Assembly (NCBI GenBank): GCA_965153455.1
Contig: OZ234494.1
Coordinates: 18,848,001-18,912,000, forward strand
Direction of reading: 5' to 3'
DNA: 64,000 bases
Origin: Sphagnum compactum
Taxonomy: Eukaryota; Bryophyta; Sphagnopsida; Sphagnales
Below are positions 48,809 to 61,622 of this stretch, piece by piece. How positions within the stretch are numbered: the first letter of the stretch is position 1; each line of letters opens with the position of its first letter. A model generated the notes under the pieces. The model saw nothing but the letters and a program-made list of their open reading frames with translations. It was not told the DNA's origin and did not search any database. Both the position numbers and the translations under genes were made by a program.

Positions 48809-51800
48809 GAGCGGGGAAAAAATCTCATAATGTGATTACTGATGACTATGTTACCTGATACGGGACTTTTGCAAGCATTTCCACTGTCTAGGCCTGCGCG
48901 TGGACCTTTCGTCTGACAGCTTTTTCCAAAAATATATACATACTATACCTTAGAAACTGCACTGTGTGTTCAGGAATAGTAATTACTATTAAGCCAACCT
49001 TTTTTTCCCCTGCAGAGGAGGAAGAGAATGAGAGGTGGGAATGGGACGTTAGTTCTGGTCCTGGCAACTAACTGGCAGTGAGTAAGTTAGTCCTAGTTTT
49101 ATCCTAGCTAGTGTTGTGGTCCTAGTGCTGGTGGTACCAGCTACAGTGTACAAGAGAAAGGGCCCGGAAAAAAAAGAAAAGAAAAAGAAAAAGGAACTTC
49201 CCTTCCAATGATGTAACTCATGCAGTGCCGTGAACTAAAGCAGTAAGTACTATCTATTCTATCTATATTATTAGGTGGCGGCGATCTAGCATCTTTTTTT
49301 TTTTTTTGGGTGTCTCTCTTTTCCTCTAATTTTTCAGAGAGATAAAATCTCCTCAGTGATGAACCATGATCTTCTTGAACTTTTCCACCTGAATGTGGTG
49401 TAAGTAATTAGTTTAATGGCGTGGTGTGTAAGTACCCAGTTCCAAATTTGGCACTTAACTTTACATTCTCTCTGGTTGACTGCATATTTAACAAGAGTAT
49501 TAAAACCCATCCATCAATTAGCACAGTCATTAACTATTTTGGCGTCACCACGCAATATAAGTACCTGTATCCATACTCAATCCACCACTCATGTGATCAG
49601 TAAATCAACTAAAGATTGCTCTCCTCATTAGATTCGCTGATCTAAGTTTTCATTACCTTTAGTAGGCTTCTCCCTCTCCTCTGCTGCCCCCACCCTCCCC
49701 CTTTCCCTCAGTCCCCCTCCGCCCCCCCCTCCCCCCCGCCGCGGTCCGGTATTTGCAACACATAATGACTGAACATTCTCGTCTAGGATCAGGGCGAACA
49801 TTCAGCTGGGTAACTTATTTCACTACTACTTTAGTTAGGCGTGTTGCAGTGGTTTTTCAAAGAAAGGAATGAATGTTCAGCTCCTTTGTGAAAGTCCTTT
49901 TTCATTAAATCTGGAGATTAAAACCTGGAATCACACACCATCAGCATCTTTGTGAAAAGAGTAGGCTGCTTATTGTTACTATTGATCAAATGGATGATGT
50001 TAATCCTAACATCATAAATTCTACACCAGCTTGCCCAATGTGGAAGAATTGCATTTTGGATGCTTTGGTTCATTTGAATGGCTGGTAGTAAGTATATGGA
50101 AAATGTTGAAAACATATCATTACCATCAATGTTTTGAGAGTTTGTTCTTTTCTTGATGGGATCCAATGAATTATTTAGATCGGATCTGGGAAGATAAAAT
50201 ACTGAAAGAAAAGACATCAGCTGCATGCAGATACTGTGTTAAATGGGGCTCTTCCTATAGGTGGCTGGTAGACTATAATAGAAATGTGTGAATGGTTGAA
50301 AAGTGTACACCACATGACTTTTGCTTCAAAATGGGTTGGGTGTACTTACACATTAGCAAAGGTGTGAAATTCCCAGCTTTTCGACGATGTAGAAATATTA
50401 TACTTCCCTCACAAAGACCGAGGGGATGACAAAGAGGGCGGGTAGCAAATTTCACCAAGTGCACCATGTCGCGTAGTGGAGGAGATGACAAAGGCACCAA
50501 ATTTTACTATGTTGTGTAGTGGGATTCTTAGATTCGAATGGAAGAGCAGATAAGAATGACTAAGCTTTTCAACCTACATTGTGATCGAGTATCTTGACTT
50601 CAATGGATCTAGATTTGATTTGAAGAAGAAATAATATAATTGTAAGCTTTCCAAGTATATGTGATTGAGCATCCTTCACCGTTATGTCAAAGTACTATCT
50701 CCAATCACTTGGAGGTTGACACTTTGCAATGACTATACAAGTCAACATGGTTGCCCAATCTTATACTAGAGGTTTAACCTTCATGTACATAATCATATTT
50801 CATTCCAGTGACTGGTTTATAAGGAACCAAACATAGCTAGGTTGGCTATTGTAGGTGGCATCTACGAGCATAGTTTACTGGTAAATTAAACTTTGTTTGG
50901 TGGAGAATCATACCCACACTTGTTGCAAGGTGGCTACAAATGCCAACCAATTTGTTCAACAATGGATATAGTATTTTGAAGAACTCCATACAACAACAAT
51001 ATGAAAAATGTAAAATTACAATGTGAAATATATATGTTCAATGAAGAAAAGCTAATGACTACTAATGCTCTATTCTAATTTCCATGGATATAGGGCAGGA
51101 GAAGTTTCACTCAAGACCATGTAGCCAATATGAAGAACCACAAAAGAACTATTTTGTGACATGCAACACAAAGTTGACTTTATTATTGTAGTTGTTTTAT
51201 GAACCAAAAATTTGATAATGCATTTCCATTGAAAATTTTGGTGAAGGAAACATGTAAGAATGATTTCTTGTGGAATTTTAAATCAAGGCTTTGTGAAGCC
51301 CAACTAAAGGCCTTTGTTGTGTTTTACTCTCATTTTCAATATGGGTGAAAGCACACTACAAGGAGGAGAACAACTTGGGTACTTTCATTACATGTATTAA
51401 AAGTATACATCTTCAAAACGTGTTGCATTTAATTTCAGGTTTTATTTTGATTTATATTTTTACGTGTTTCAGCTTTATATTTTGATTTCAAAAAATTAAT
51501 GCTATTTATTATTATTTATAAAAAATTAAATTAAAAAAATAATGAGTATATTTTTTATATATGTAATATAATAAAACATGTCTATTGTTTTAGACTACAT
51601 TAGTTTTTATTTGAATTAGTCTATCAAAAAATGTTTGAAATGGAATTTTAAAAAATGGTCCACCTCACATTTTGTCATCTTCCATTGAAAACAATTGTAT
51701 GTATTTTAATTTATCACATAAATTTATGGTCATCACCTCCAAATAGAACCCATTGTGATATACACTTGAAGTTAAAAACAAGATACAAAAAACAATCCAA

Positions 51801-52839
51801 GACAAGGATTAAGTCTTTAACATCGTCAATAATGGAATATTTTGTAAAATATGTTTGAAATCATGATTTTCAAATCAACTTGTAAATTACTTTAATTCTT
51901 ATGACCCAAAAGATGTTGCATTATAATGTAATGTGTACATAAAAATTTTCTTGTTAAAAAATCATTTTCAAAACATTTCAAGTCTTTTAAAAAGTCCTTT
52001 TGGGTATTCCATACTTACTCATTATCAAAACTTGCCCAATTTTTCCAAAATACATAAAAAATATTATCATATAATTTATCCAAAAATTTCAACATCAACT
52101 TAAATAATCACTTACCAAAATGAAAATTAAACACTAGTTATGTTTCATAACGGTTTCTTATATCTTATTTGCATTCTTAAATTCAAAATTTTAATCCCAA
52201 AGTCCACATTTTTTGTACTTCTCTATGTGATCCTTTTTTATCATACTTAAGACGCAAAGTGGATGATATTGATGAATTTTAAAATCGTGATGGTTTAAGA
52301 TATTGTATTGTAATATATTTGACATTTTGTGACTCATTATATTCTTGAGAATCAAAATATATGAAAAGAAATGATTTCATTAAAGATGAGGTTTTTTTTT
52401 TTTTTAATGGTACACCTTAAAAAAAATTCACTCAATTATCAAACTCTTCATAGTTAACAAACCTATTCCAATAAGTGTAATGAAAGAAAAAAAGTGTAGT
52501 TTGTATGATATTTGAACTTTTTGTGTTGACTTATCATAATATGTCAAAAATTACGAAAATCCTTTTTAATTATGACATTGTTGAAGTTGAAACATGGGTA
52601 CCTTGAAAACCAATACAATGTGATAACAATCTAGACTTTCCCTAGTGCAATTTCACCCATACTAAAATGGTACTTGGCATGGAAACATTTGCAAATGTAA
52701 ATATAGGAATCAAGATAGTTCAATTCATCCAAGTTTCTGTTTTGGAAATTGATTTTAAGCATCATGGTATCCATTTTGCATTCATTCCCACATTGGAGGA
52801 TGGGAATGTTGGGTTTGATATCATTCATGTGGGAACAAA
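48809..52839. other. Intergenic, no gene seen
   Basis: Composition shifts from mixed (to about 50.2 kb) to very AT-rich (51.4-52.6 kb). Only short frames without domains are present. Confidence 0.45.
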
Positions 52840-53165
52840 TCTATCTATTACGGAAGGTCGATTGTTTATTTGTTGGTTACATTGTAACCTTCTAGACCTT
52901 AACATCACCCATTACACTCTTTGTACCATTGGAAAGCCTTTGATGAATAAGGGTGCATTTAGGTGGTTTGAAAATGTTTAGACATAAGGTGTATGAGTTA
53001 TTGAATATGAAAGAAAAGTCATTGAAGATTGAATAAAATCAAAACTAAAATTGAAGGGAAATTGGTGCATGCTTTTGGCATTGTTGAAAAGTGCTCATTG
53101 TATTCAAATCCAATAAGTTGGGTAACAAGTTCACACTTGGGCAAATGACACAAGACACACTAGCA
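52840..53165. repeat. Dispersed repeat copy (family of 24250-24910)
   Basis: TTGGAAAGCCTTTGATGAAT then AAGGGTGCATT at 52,929-52,958, and TTCACACTTGGGCAAATGAC with CACACTAG at 53,129-53,163, match the copies near 24.7 kb. Confidence 0.55.
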
Positions 53166-53230
53166 TCTTTTAAGTACAAGAACAGTGTTTCATTTCAATA
53201 ATATTCTAACAAACACAAATTAATGCCACC

Positions 53231-53398
53231 TTTTTCATTGGTGGCCTCTCTGAACAAGCTTACAAACCTTGGAAGGTGTTGGAGAGAGTTTCTGAGGATA
53301 TTGAAGATGATGTGGCATACAATACGATACTTCTGCCCTGCATTTGTCACAGAGGAGGCACACATGGTATCCAAAAAAATTCAAAATCAACATCATGA
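53231..53398 (+). other. Unassigned open stretch, protein-like
   Basis: The frame reads FFIGGLSEQAYKPWKVLERV, then SEDIEDDVAYNTILLPCICH and a tail to a TGA at 53,396-53,398. The residue mix is typical of real protein, but no family is recognised and there is no ATG at the start. It may be an exon or a gene relic. Longer frames overlapping it on both strands look less convincing. Confidence 0.25.
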
Positions 53399-54773
53399 TG
53401 TGCAGCTTCAAAGAAAACAATGTGGACATTTTGTGGGGATTCATTCTGAGGTCATGATAGTACAATTGATGTGTGAGGTTTTGAAGCATGTGACACTGGT
53501 ATAATGTGGAATTTAGCAGCATGATTATGTGCATTATAGTTTTCTCTTTGGCTTTGACAAAAGGTCTGGCTTCCTTGAATTTCCTCTTTATAATATGAGA
53601 TGTCAAATTTTCAACATGTGTTTTGAAACTATGATTTCAACAAGTGAATTTCCATACGCATAACTTATTGATTGACAATTTCATTGAGCACCATTTCCAA
53701 TAATCAAGATTCACATGGGCACAGCCGCAAATGCTTATGAGCAGAACAGATAATTGAGCCTTCAAAATTCCTACAGACCGTGTGATTCCAACTTGGGTGT
53801 ATATCAGTGTGTAAAACATCCGAACCATTCAATCTTCAATTGTGTTGGATGCCAAGCCCTCTACTCCTATGGAGCTCTGTTTGGGAAATATTAAACAGAT
53901 TTTGCACAATCTTTGTAGCCTCATGGTTGAGTAGTTTTGAACATGGACATCATCCAGCATGCCAACTGAAGATAGTGAATGAAAAAGCATTCACCAGTGC
54001 ACCAGCCATTGGACATCCATTATGGTTCAGTTTTGGATGAACCACAAGGGAGTTAGTAAGGTACCACCTTGGTGGTGACTTATTCTCTAAACCAGGCTCA
54101 CACTACCTAGGTAAACTCCCTATGTAGTTAGCATCATAGGTAAGTGAGTAGGTAATGTAAGTGGTTGCTATGTTGGTAGGGAAGTAGGTACAGCAACTTT
54201 GTGTCCACTAGATAGGCAATGCATGTTGATGGGTGTTATAGAGCTAAAAAATACAGTGGGCTATGGGACAGGAATGTACTGAAATTTTTTTTCTATCCAC
54301 ACACCATCCATCCTGCATGCTCTGGTGGGTGCTAGGTTCACGCTGGCCAATTTATACCACAAACTTCTCACCCTTTGTTTTCTTTATGCACACAGATCTT
54401 GAAGATCTACACTCAAGAATTTGGAATTTGCATTCAATTTGCATTAATAACAGATCTAGATTGCACAATTGCAGGCTGCTGCTGGGTCTTCTTCCAACCT
54501 GCAGCTTTAATAATAAAAGCTTCTCACATCCCCTACCTCCCCTCCACCCACTCCCCCTACCCACTGCTCCACTTTCAAAATGAAATTCTTTCAAAATTGG
54601 GTGATCCATTATACTCCAAGTTGACAATGCTTCTTTGATCATGCATCATGGAATGATCCAGCATGCTCAAAGAAGCATTCACAGAAAGGCAATAGAACAT
54701 TGGGATCTAGGAATCCAAACCACTGTGGGACAGTTTTTTTTTTTCCCCCATGTATCTATGGAGAGAAGGGTCA
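53399..54773. other. Intergenic, no gene seen
   Basis: 54,050-54,200 is rich in AGGTA/TACCT words, like 11.3-11.5 kb. The frames at 54,263-54,642 have no recognised features. Confidence 0.4.
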
Positions 54774-55076
54774 CACTACAAAAGAATGTGATTTTTCTCG
54801 CATAAAAGGTTGCTACTTGTGACACGTGTGAGTTAAACTTTGTGATTTCATCCATTATAATGCAAAATATGTAATGTTTATAATGGCATATATTACATTA
54901 AAATTATATTATTAACTTATGATACATATTACACGACTATAATAGATGCCTCAATAAACATCACATATTGTACATCATAATGAATGAAACCACAAAGTTT
55001 ACCTCACATGTGTGTTGTCAGCCCAAGGCTTGTTTTTTGTGTGAAAAAAACCACATTCTCACTCTCTTGTGTAGTG
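54774..55076. mobile_element. Hairpin element with CACTA-type termini, 303 bp
   Basis: The left end is CACTACAAAAGAATGTGA and the right end, reverse-complemented, is CACTACACAAGAGAGTGAGA. Homology continues through the arms, best in the inner part: GTGTGAGTTAAACTTTGTGA plus TTTCATCCATTATAATG against GTGAGGTAAACTTTGTGG plus TTTCATTCATTATGATG. CACTACA(A) termini are typical of CACTA (En/Spm) elements, which duplicate 3 bp. Here the flanks are TCA and TTA, one base apart. No coding capacity; a MITE-like derivative. Confidence 0.7.
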
Positions 55077-55298
55077 TTAAAATTTCTATGGCACCCACAT
55101 TCACAATTAACTAGATTTTGAAATTTTACTTGGACTCACCTATTCTCAATTTGCATGTGTATATGTGTGAGCAAATTAATACCCAGTGTTGCCAATCGCT
55201 GCTACTACTGCTGCACTGAAGACCTACACTACTAGTTACCACCTTGCTAAATGAACAGAAAACCCACCCAAAAAAAAAAAAAAAAAGCATGAATGATT

Positions 55299-55305
55299 TA
55301 TAAAT
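55299..55305 (+). promoter_or_regulatory. Possible TATA box of the MIR529 transcription unit
   Basis: TATAAAT lies upstream of a CT-rich leader (55,520-55,580) typical of plant 5' UTRs. It also sits in the palindrome ATGATTTATAAATCAT, so chance is possible. Confidence 0.3.
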
Positions 55306-55329
55306 CATATTCGATAACGTGAATATAAG

Positions 55330-56560
55330 AAAGGAACAGGAGAGGGTCTAGTGGGAGGGGAGAGCCTTGGCAGAGATCTAGTGTCATTCTAGGTCTACTT
55401 TCACACAGGGAAAAGAGCTGCTTTCATCCCTCATTGGTGTTATGCTCTTTTGTCTCCATTCCACAACATAGCCTCCTAGTCCTTATGAAGCTTTACTTGG
55501 AGATCTAAGCTTCTCTCATACTCACACACACAATCTCTTTCTCTCTCTTTCGCTCTCTCACGAGTCCTCTCTGGCTCCCTTGCAACACATAGACGAAGAA
55601 AGTACTCAAAACAGATGTTGAAGATGGTGATTAGTTGAATGTTTTGTTGTTGTTAAATCATTTGTGACCCTGAAGCCCTTGCTCAGGCTTCAAGTCGGTA
55701 CTAAGACTCTCATCAGGCCGATGTCATGAGCTTGGCGCAACTGAAGGTGAGTGTGGTTCTTATACCTGCATGATCTTGTTGTGATGATGGGGGGGGGTTT
55801 TTTTCTATGCTAAAGATTTAAATTGGGAATTTGTATCACTTGAGTCGCATGATCAGTGACCCAGATCAGTGACGGATCTGGGTACCGATCTGGTTACCGA
55901 TCTACGGCTAGTACCGCTGTTCCGGCACTTACTTCCTCATCGGCTTGCTGGTTTGCTAGCTGAAAAAATGTTTTGGGGTTTGTGTCCTTTGCCTGGACCG
56001 TCGTCCTCACTACTCCTTGACTTGGGAAGTTTGTTTGTGTGCTTGTGTTGGATGATCTTGGTTGGGAAGAGAGAAAAAATATCTTGTAACACCTTTTGTC
56101 GAACAGGATACAAGAAGAAGCTCTGCAGTGTGACAGGCACGGTCCTTTTGATTTCTTTCGGACTACCACACCGAAGAAACAAACACGCGCATCATTTTCG
56201 GTGAAAAGGCTAGACCTGTGTTATGGCCAAGGCACTAGACTCTCCCCTGTTTTCATGGTTTTTCCAAATAAGCTTGTTTGCTAAAGTGCAAGGTTTTCTG
56301 CAGGAGCCCAAGGGTCGTACAGTTTCCTGGATGCTGAAGGATATGGAACGGCTCAGTGGCTGCTGCTGCTTCCGTGCATGAGTACCCTGGAGACCTCGGT
56401 GTTTGATACTGGTGGCCGTGTGGCTGTTCGTCTTCACCTTTCACCCAAGACGGGATCAGAAGAGAGAGAGTACAGCCCTCGAACCATTGGTTTTGCAGCC
56501 AACACATCATCATGTGCAGGGGCTGTGCCCTCTCTCTTCTTGTGCCGACTTGGGTGCATA
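55330..56560 (+). ncRNA. Putative primary transcript of MIR529 (ends not defined)
   Basis: The region is GC-richer than its surroundings and has a pyrimidine-rich leader. AAG|GTGAGT at 55,746/55,747 is a strong donor and TTTTCTGCAG ending at 56,303 a good acceptor, giving a 557-bp intron before the exon that carries the hairpin. A small ORF would span this splice: MSLAQLK from the ATG at 55,726, then about 25 codons ending GCCCFRA before a TGA. Longer frames over the hairpin (for example 56,378-56,674) have no domain and overlap each other, which fits non-coding RNA. The transcript probably runs past the hairpin, with no certain end. Exon boundaries and the peptide are inference. Confidence 0.5.
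56442..56556 (+). ncRNA. MIR529: MIR529 precursor hairpin
   Basis: The 5' arm holds the mature miR529 (56,458-56,478, starting AGAAGAGAGAGAG and ending TACAGCCC), the conserved plant sequence with the T form seen in monocots. The 3' arm at 56,522-56,542 reads GCTGTGCCC, then TCTCTCTTCTTG, the miR529 star, offset to leave 2-nt 3' overhangs. The duplex has one mismatch and one G-U pair. The stem extends below it through CGG/CCG and CACCCAAG/CTTGGGTG (56,442-56,449 with 56,549-56,556). The loop is about 40 nt. miR529 directs cleavage of SBP-box (SPL) mRNAs and overlaps miR156 in target site. Arm order, star, overhang and stem all fit a real precursor. Confidence 0.93.
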
Positions 56561-57700
56561 TTCATGTCCGAGAGCCGGTCGAAGCCTTTTTGTATTCCAG
56601 AGACATCGAACTCGAAACTAAAGAAGTGCCCAAGACGGTACTCAGGGAAGAAAGGAGCGTTTTTTGGATGTTGAACTTGCTAGTGAAGCTACGTCGTCAT
56701 CATCATCGCAAAGTTCGAGCAGCCAGCGCGCCGGGCAGAGAATTCATTCAAAGTATGTATCTTAGAGCGATGCAGGCTCTGGAAGAGCGAGATCGCAAAA
56801 GCCGCCGGATATGACGACAGGACAGGCCGCCAAGTTCGACGCAGGTTGGCTCGCGTGCATGCCATCATGATCTCGGCTTGTGCTCTCCCTCTATTCTAGT
56901 TCCGACTCCGTTGTGTAAAACATGACTTGCTTATGGCAGGGTGGTGATCTGGTGACCTACAGCAGAGATCATCGAGTAGCTTATAATAAAGCTGCAGCTG
57001 GTGACAGCCCACGACGCCGGGTAGCTCATCGACGACGGCGAGATGTAGACAACCAACTATAGCTCAGTATAGCATCCTGCACAACACTTTCGCAAGTCTC
57101 TACCAACGATCAACAACTTGCTGCATCTGGAACTTTCGGCAACGGTTAAGTGAATTGATATTCCGTGCTGAAGTTCAGCACGCCCATGGAAAGCTCTGCT
57201 TCATAATGGTGAACAGAGGTTTCCTATGAAATTTGGTTTTTCTTTTTCTTTTTTCCTTTTGGGTTTGTGGTCACTGTAGATTTTATGATCATGTTCACTA
57301 TGCATGTTTGCGCCTGCAGGCGCACATCCTAAGTTTTCTGCTGCAGCTACTACTTCAAAACACGCATCTACATGAACAGGTTGCACTGCGTTCTTTTTAA
57401 TACTTTCCTTTGTAAAATTCCAGCTTGTGTGTGTCTTCTATGACTCGCATCATCATCCTCCAAGCTGGTTGTTCGTTTCCTGGAACAACAATCTGTGGAC
57501 ATTATAAGCGTTAAATCTTTTGCTTGCAACTTTGAAGAAAAGCTTCGGCTTCAGGAACAAAAAGAGGTTCAAATCTGCGAATCTGCACCATATTACGATG
57601 TCAAACATGTGTGCAAAATTCTCAAGTCAGTAATTTTCTCTTCCGTGTTCTGGCCAATGTACAAGCCGCTTAGTATTTGTTGGCTCTGCTTGTAAAGGAG
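56561..57700. other. Downstream part of the MIR529 region, no gene assigned
   Basis: Relatively GC- and CpG-rich to about 57.2 kb. The frame at 56,512-56,814 (with a Ser-rich alternative frame) and that at 57,495-57,695 are protein-like in places but match nothing I know. A perfect palindrome GCGCCTGCAGGCGC lies at 57,310-57,323. Parts may belong to a long primary transcript. Confidence 0.35.
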
Positions 57701-60700
57701 ATCAGACTACGGAACAACGATGTAGGAGCAGTTTGTCATTTGGTCCCACATTTTGAGGAATGTTCACCAAGTGTTAGTACTGCACTGAACTGCGGTGAGA
57801 CTTTCAGTTTTTAGGAACTTCATGAATGGAACATTTCTTATTTTAACTGTTGCTACTTTGAACTTGCCATAAAGGGGGCCCCCGGCCTGCAGCCATTACG
57901 CCATGAGCTGCAGCTTGTTAAATGGACTGATCTTAAAATGCTGAATGTTTTCATATGCAGGTTGCCATGCTTCTTATGTTGAATTAGCTATTTTCTAATG
58001 TTGGATTCTGCAGTTCTGAAGTTCATGAATTCGTGTTACAATCTCCTGGTAGACGTTCTAGTTACTTGGCTTTTAATAGGATTGATTCTAGCTAACCACA
58101 CTTAAGACTTGCAAGCATGCATCCTGCAAGAATTGTGATTATGTTTGTAGGTTTGCAGGAAGGGTGGTGGTGATGAAGTTTGTTAACAGACTTCTTCAAT
58201 TTGTGGGGGTGTCAACATGGGTGTAAGCTGAGGGCCATATCCCCACCTTGCAGGAGCCAGGAAGGTGAAAAATCCAATAAATATGAATTCAAACTATGTT
58301 GTTAAAATGTTGGTTCTGAACATGTTGCTTTTCATCAAGCACAACTAGGCAATGGGCATGTTGCTAGCATCTTGAAGTTGTCTCCCTTTGAACTCAATAG
58401 GCCTCATGTTGCTATTTTCTTTCTGCATGAATGTTTTGAGTTGCAGGATGAGCACTACTTCACAATAGATGCAAGGCAAGTTTTCAATCTAAGGTGTTTC
58501 AAAGTGCACAAGATTTTCTAAATCTTCTGAGACTTTGAAACATGAAATTTACCACCCTTTTCCAGGTATAGTTTGAATCCATCTTCTAGTTACATGCATG
58601 GGCTGTTCACTGTTCATGCATAAATTAAATGTAAAAGCTAGAGCTGGGGAGATTTCTTTCTTTGCACAACATATGTATGCACTATTTGGCTGTTGCTTAT
58701 GTAATTAACTCATGGTTGAGTTCATTCCTTGAAATGTTTATGATGCTTTTTCTGATCATCATATTGAATTGTGACTACATTGTGAACATTTCCCTCATTT
58801 GTTCCCCAAAGTGTTGCAAGCATATAGAAACCATGATAGTGCATAGTTTCATTATGTAGTCCATATACTTGGAACCTGTGAAAGTTTGTCTAGTTGAGGA
58901 AGGTCAAAACTATGTATAATTACTGTATAATTTCAAGGATTAACCACCTGAGTATTGGGTTCAGAGCTATACATCTAGTATCGGATTCTAGATCAGTTGT
59001 GGGGTTCAATCTCCTTGCCTTGTCATTTGTGATCTTGTGCTTCATTGAAAAGATTCAATGATGGATGAGGTGCATATACTTAATTTAAGGGTGTGTGTCA
59101 TGTGCAACTGCAGTAGATCTAGTTCACTTGTTAGCAGAAAATAGGTGAATAATTTCTCAGAGGTTCTCATTTACCTCAATGTCTTCACAAGGTATTTACT
59201 TAAAGAGAGTATCATGGACACATGGTGAAATGCTATTATGAGCTCATTCTTCTTGAGTAGAAATTAGGTCTGGGATGTAGTGGAAATGAATGTGGAATGG
59301 AATTACTCTTGTTGCAATTAAAATGGAGATCAAACATAGCATATGGACTTAGCTTAGCTTCTAAAGAAGTTGAGTCTTCTTGTGTTTGTAACATTGTTTC
59401 TTGGAAGGAGCAGGTGAAAGTGATCATGTGTGAAGAAGGTTAAGGTGATGACAAGCTGCTATTGTGCTGAGCTCTGCAAGTGACCTTGTCAAGGACATGT
59501 AAGTGGGCTGTCAGCTTTTGTTACAACACAAGTTTATTTTGTTAGATCATTCTTCTTGCAATTCACAAAGATCATTGAGGTGAAGGGGAGATATAATTAG
59601 CATGACCACATCATGTAGTTTAGTATGTCAAGGTGTCGTTGAGCTGAAGCTCTTTTGCAGTTCTCATAAATTCTGTTCTTTGATTCTCTAAGCTTGCCAC
59701 CTCACATCCTTGCAGGGCTTGGTGCATTATTTTGCTTACTTGCTTCACACCAGTGTACAGTGTACAGGAGTCCAACAGTGTCTGCAGTGGTCTAGAACCA
59801 TCAAATTGCACATCATGATAGGAGGGTCAAAACAGGGTCATACCATGTCAGGTTTTGACTTCAATTATTATCATTTGTTTCAACTTTCAATCAGCTGCTT
59901 GACGTTCCCTTCCTTGATGATATTCTTCCATCTGAAGCAGCTGTTTCATGCACTTATTTGGATGTAGTTAGGCATGAAGTTGTGTGTTTGGATTCAGGAG
60001 AGCAAAGAGGTGCAAAGGTCTCTCAACTTGGACTGTTTACTGTCGGTTTCACTTCAGATAGAGCCCAGCAGCTTTCATCTGGGTTTTGCGTAAATGTTTT
60101 ACTCAACAGATCAGATGTAGACTTTCTTTTGCTGAGGAAGGTTTTGCTGTTGTGTATGTTCATTCATGTCTAATTCTCCTCCTAACTCTTGCTGATGGGT
60201 GTAGATCTTTGCAAAACTCCGTTGTGACCAATGAAGTTCTGCAATATCTGTTGTGGGCCTTGCTCTTTAGAATTTGGATGTCCTTGTTCGATGGGATGCT
60301 ACCATGGCTGCAAGGCTTCCACTGGAAGGATATACAATCAAAAGTCCTCCTATATATGAACTGAAGAATTGCTTTTTTCCATTCAATGTCATCTCTTCAT
60401 TTCAATGCAGCTGGTTGGAATGTAATCATGGCTAGGTGATTTTTTCAAACGGGTTTTGGAAGTCCTTGACCCAGGCTTCTGTACTCTAAGAATAATTTAG
60501 ACGGAGCTTATGTACAGGTTGCATGCTGGAAGATGTTCTGAGATCTGGTTATAAGCCTTCTCTTAAGTATCGGCTAGTCCGGTATCAACCCTCTGATTTT
60601 GCATGGAACTATTTGTTAACAGTTTGATTGCTGGCAGGTGTAGATGTTCTGGTCTGCAACTCGCCTGCTGGCATGAGCCAGCTGTTTACTTGCGTAGCAG

Positions 60701-61588
60701 CAGGGGCAACATTTGGACATCACCACTTATCATGAGCAGGGAGTGGTGATCAGCAGCCTCGTCCCCCAAGTACCCCTGAAATTTTTGGCTAGTGTAACAT
60801 CAGCCAAAGTGTATGTATCCAGGCACACAACGCAGCATGGTATTACTAGGAATTTTTGCATGATGATTATTCAACATGCCTACTGAGTACCAGTCTTGAG
60901 TGTTTACAACTGATCTTTGGGGCCAAAAAACTGTTTCACGGAAGCTATTTACAGAGATGTAAACATGTTGAAAATACAAACAACACAAACTGGCCTCACT
61001 CTCTCTATCTCTCTCTCCATATAATCATAGTGCACACTGGGGAGATCAGTCTAAACTAAAAAAATCCATTAAATGTAGTGCCGAGTTCAGTGGCCATAAA
61101 AAATTATATGGTAGCATGCCAACCTCTTCTCCTCTACAGTTCTTTCTCTCGGTGATCCACAGCGACATTAGGGTTCCATATCTTGAGCTTGCAGTATAAC
61201 CACAGTTGGTGTAATTAATTCTGTCCAAAAGAAAGTGTTGCAACGAAAAATCAGACATCATTTTGTTTTCTGTAAAGTTCTTCATTTCTTTCTTTCTTTC
61301 TTTCTTCTCAATCATGAAAGTTTTATCCACATAAAACTGTGTGTTAGTTGCAAAGCTGCCAATCCAAAAGAAAGCGCAATCGAAAAAGATGATGGCACGA
61401 TACTGAAGCATATAAAGAAAGTCCATACAGACTAAATTACTGCACATCATGATATATCACACTGTAAATGCACCTAACGGATATATCGTCGTCATCCGCG
61501 CGCGTGATTAAGCAGCAAATGTATATTATTTCCATATTATAGTTTCTTGTTCCCATATTATTAATCTATTATAGATGAGACACATATA

Positions 61589-61591
<3 letters not shown>
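57701..61591. other. Intergenic, no gene seen
   Basis: No domain-bearing frame. The small frames at 59,710-60,364 and 61,046-61,450 are unremarkable. A TTTC run is at 61,285-61,306. Confidence 0.4.

Positions 61592-61621
<30 letters not shown>
61592..61621. repeat. (TG)15 microsatellite
   Basis: An uninterrupted TG run of 30 bp. Confidence 0.95.

Positions 61622-61622
<1 letters not shown>

Noticed and set aside
56378-56674. Protein-coding gene at the MIR529 locus, including a possible FCS-like zinc finger (FLCRLG...PFC)
   Set aside because: The Cys spacing does not fit the FLZ pattern over its length, several frames overlap, and the same bases form the MIR529 hairpin.
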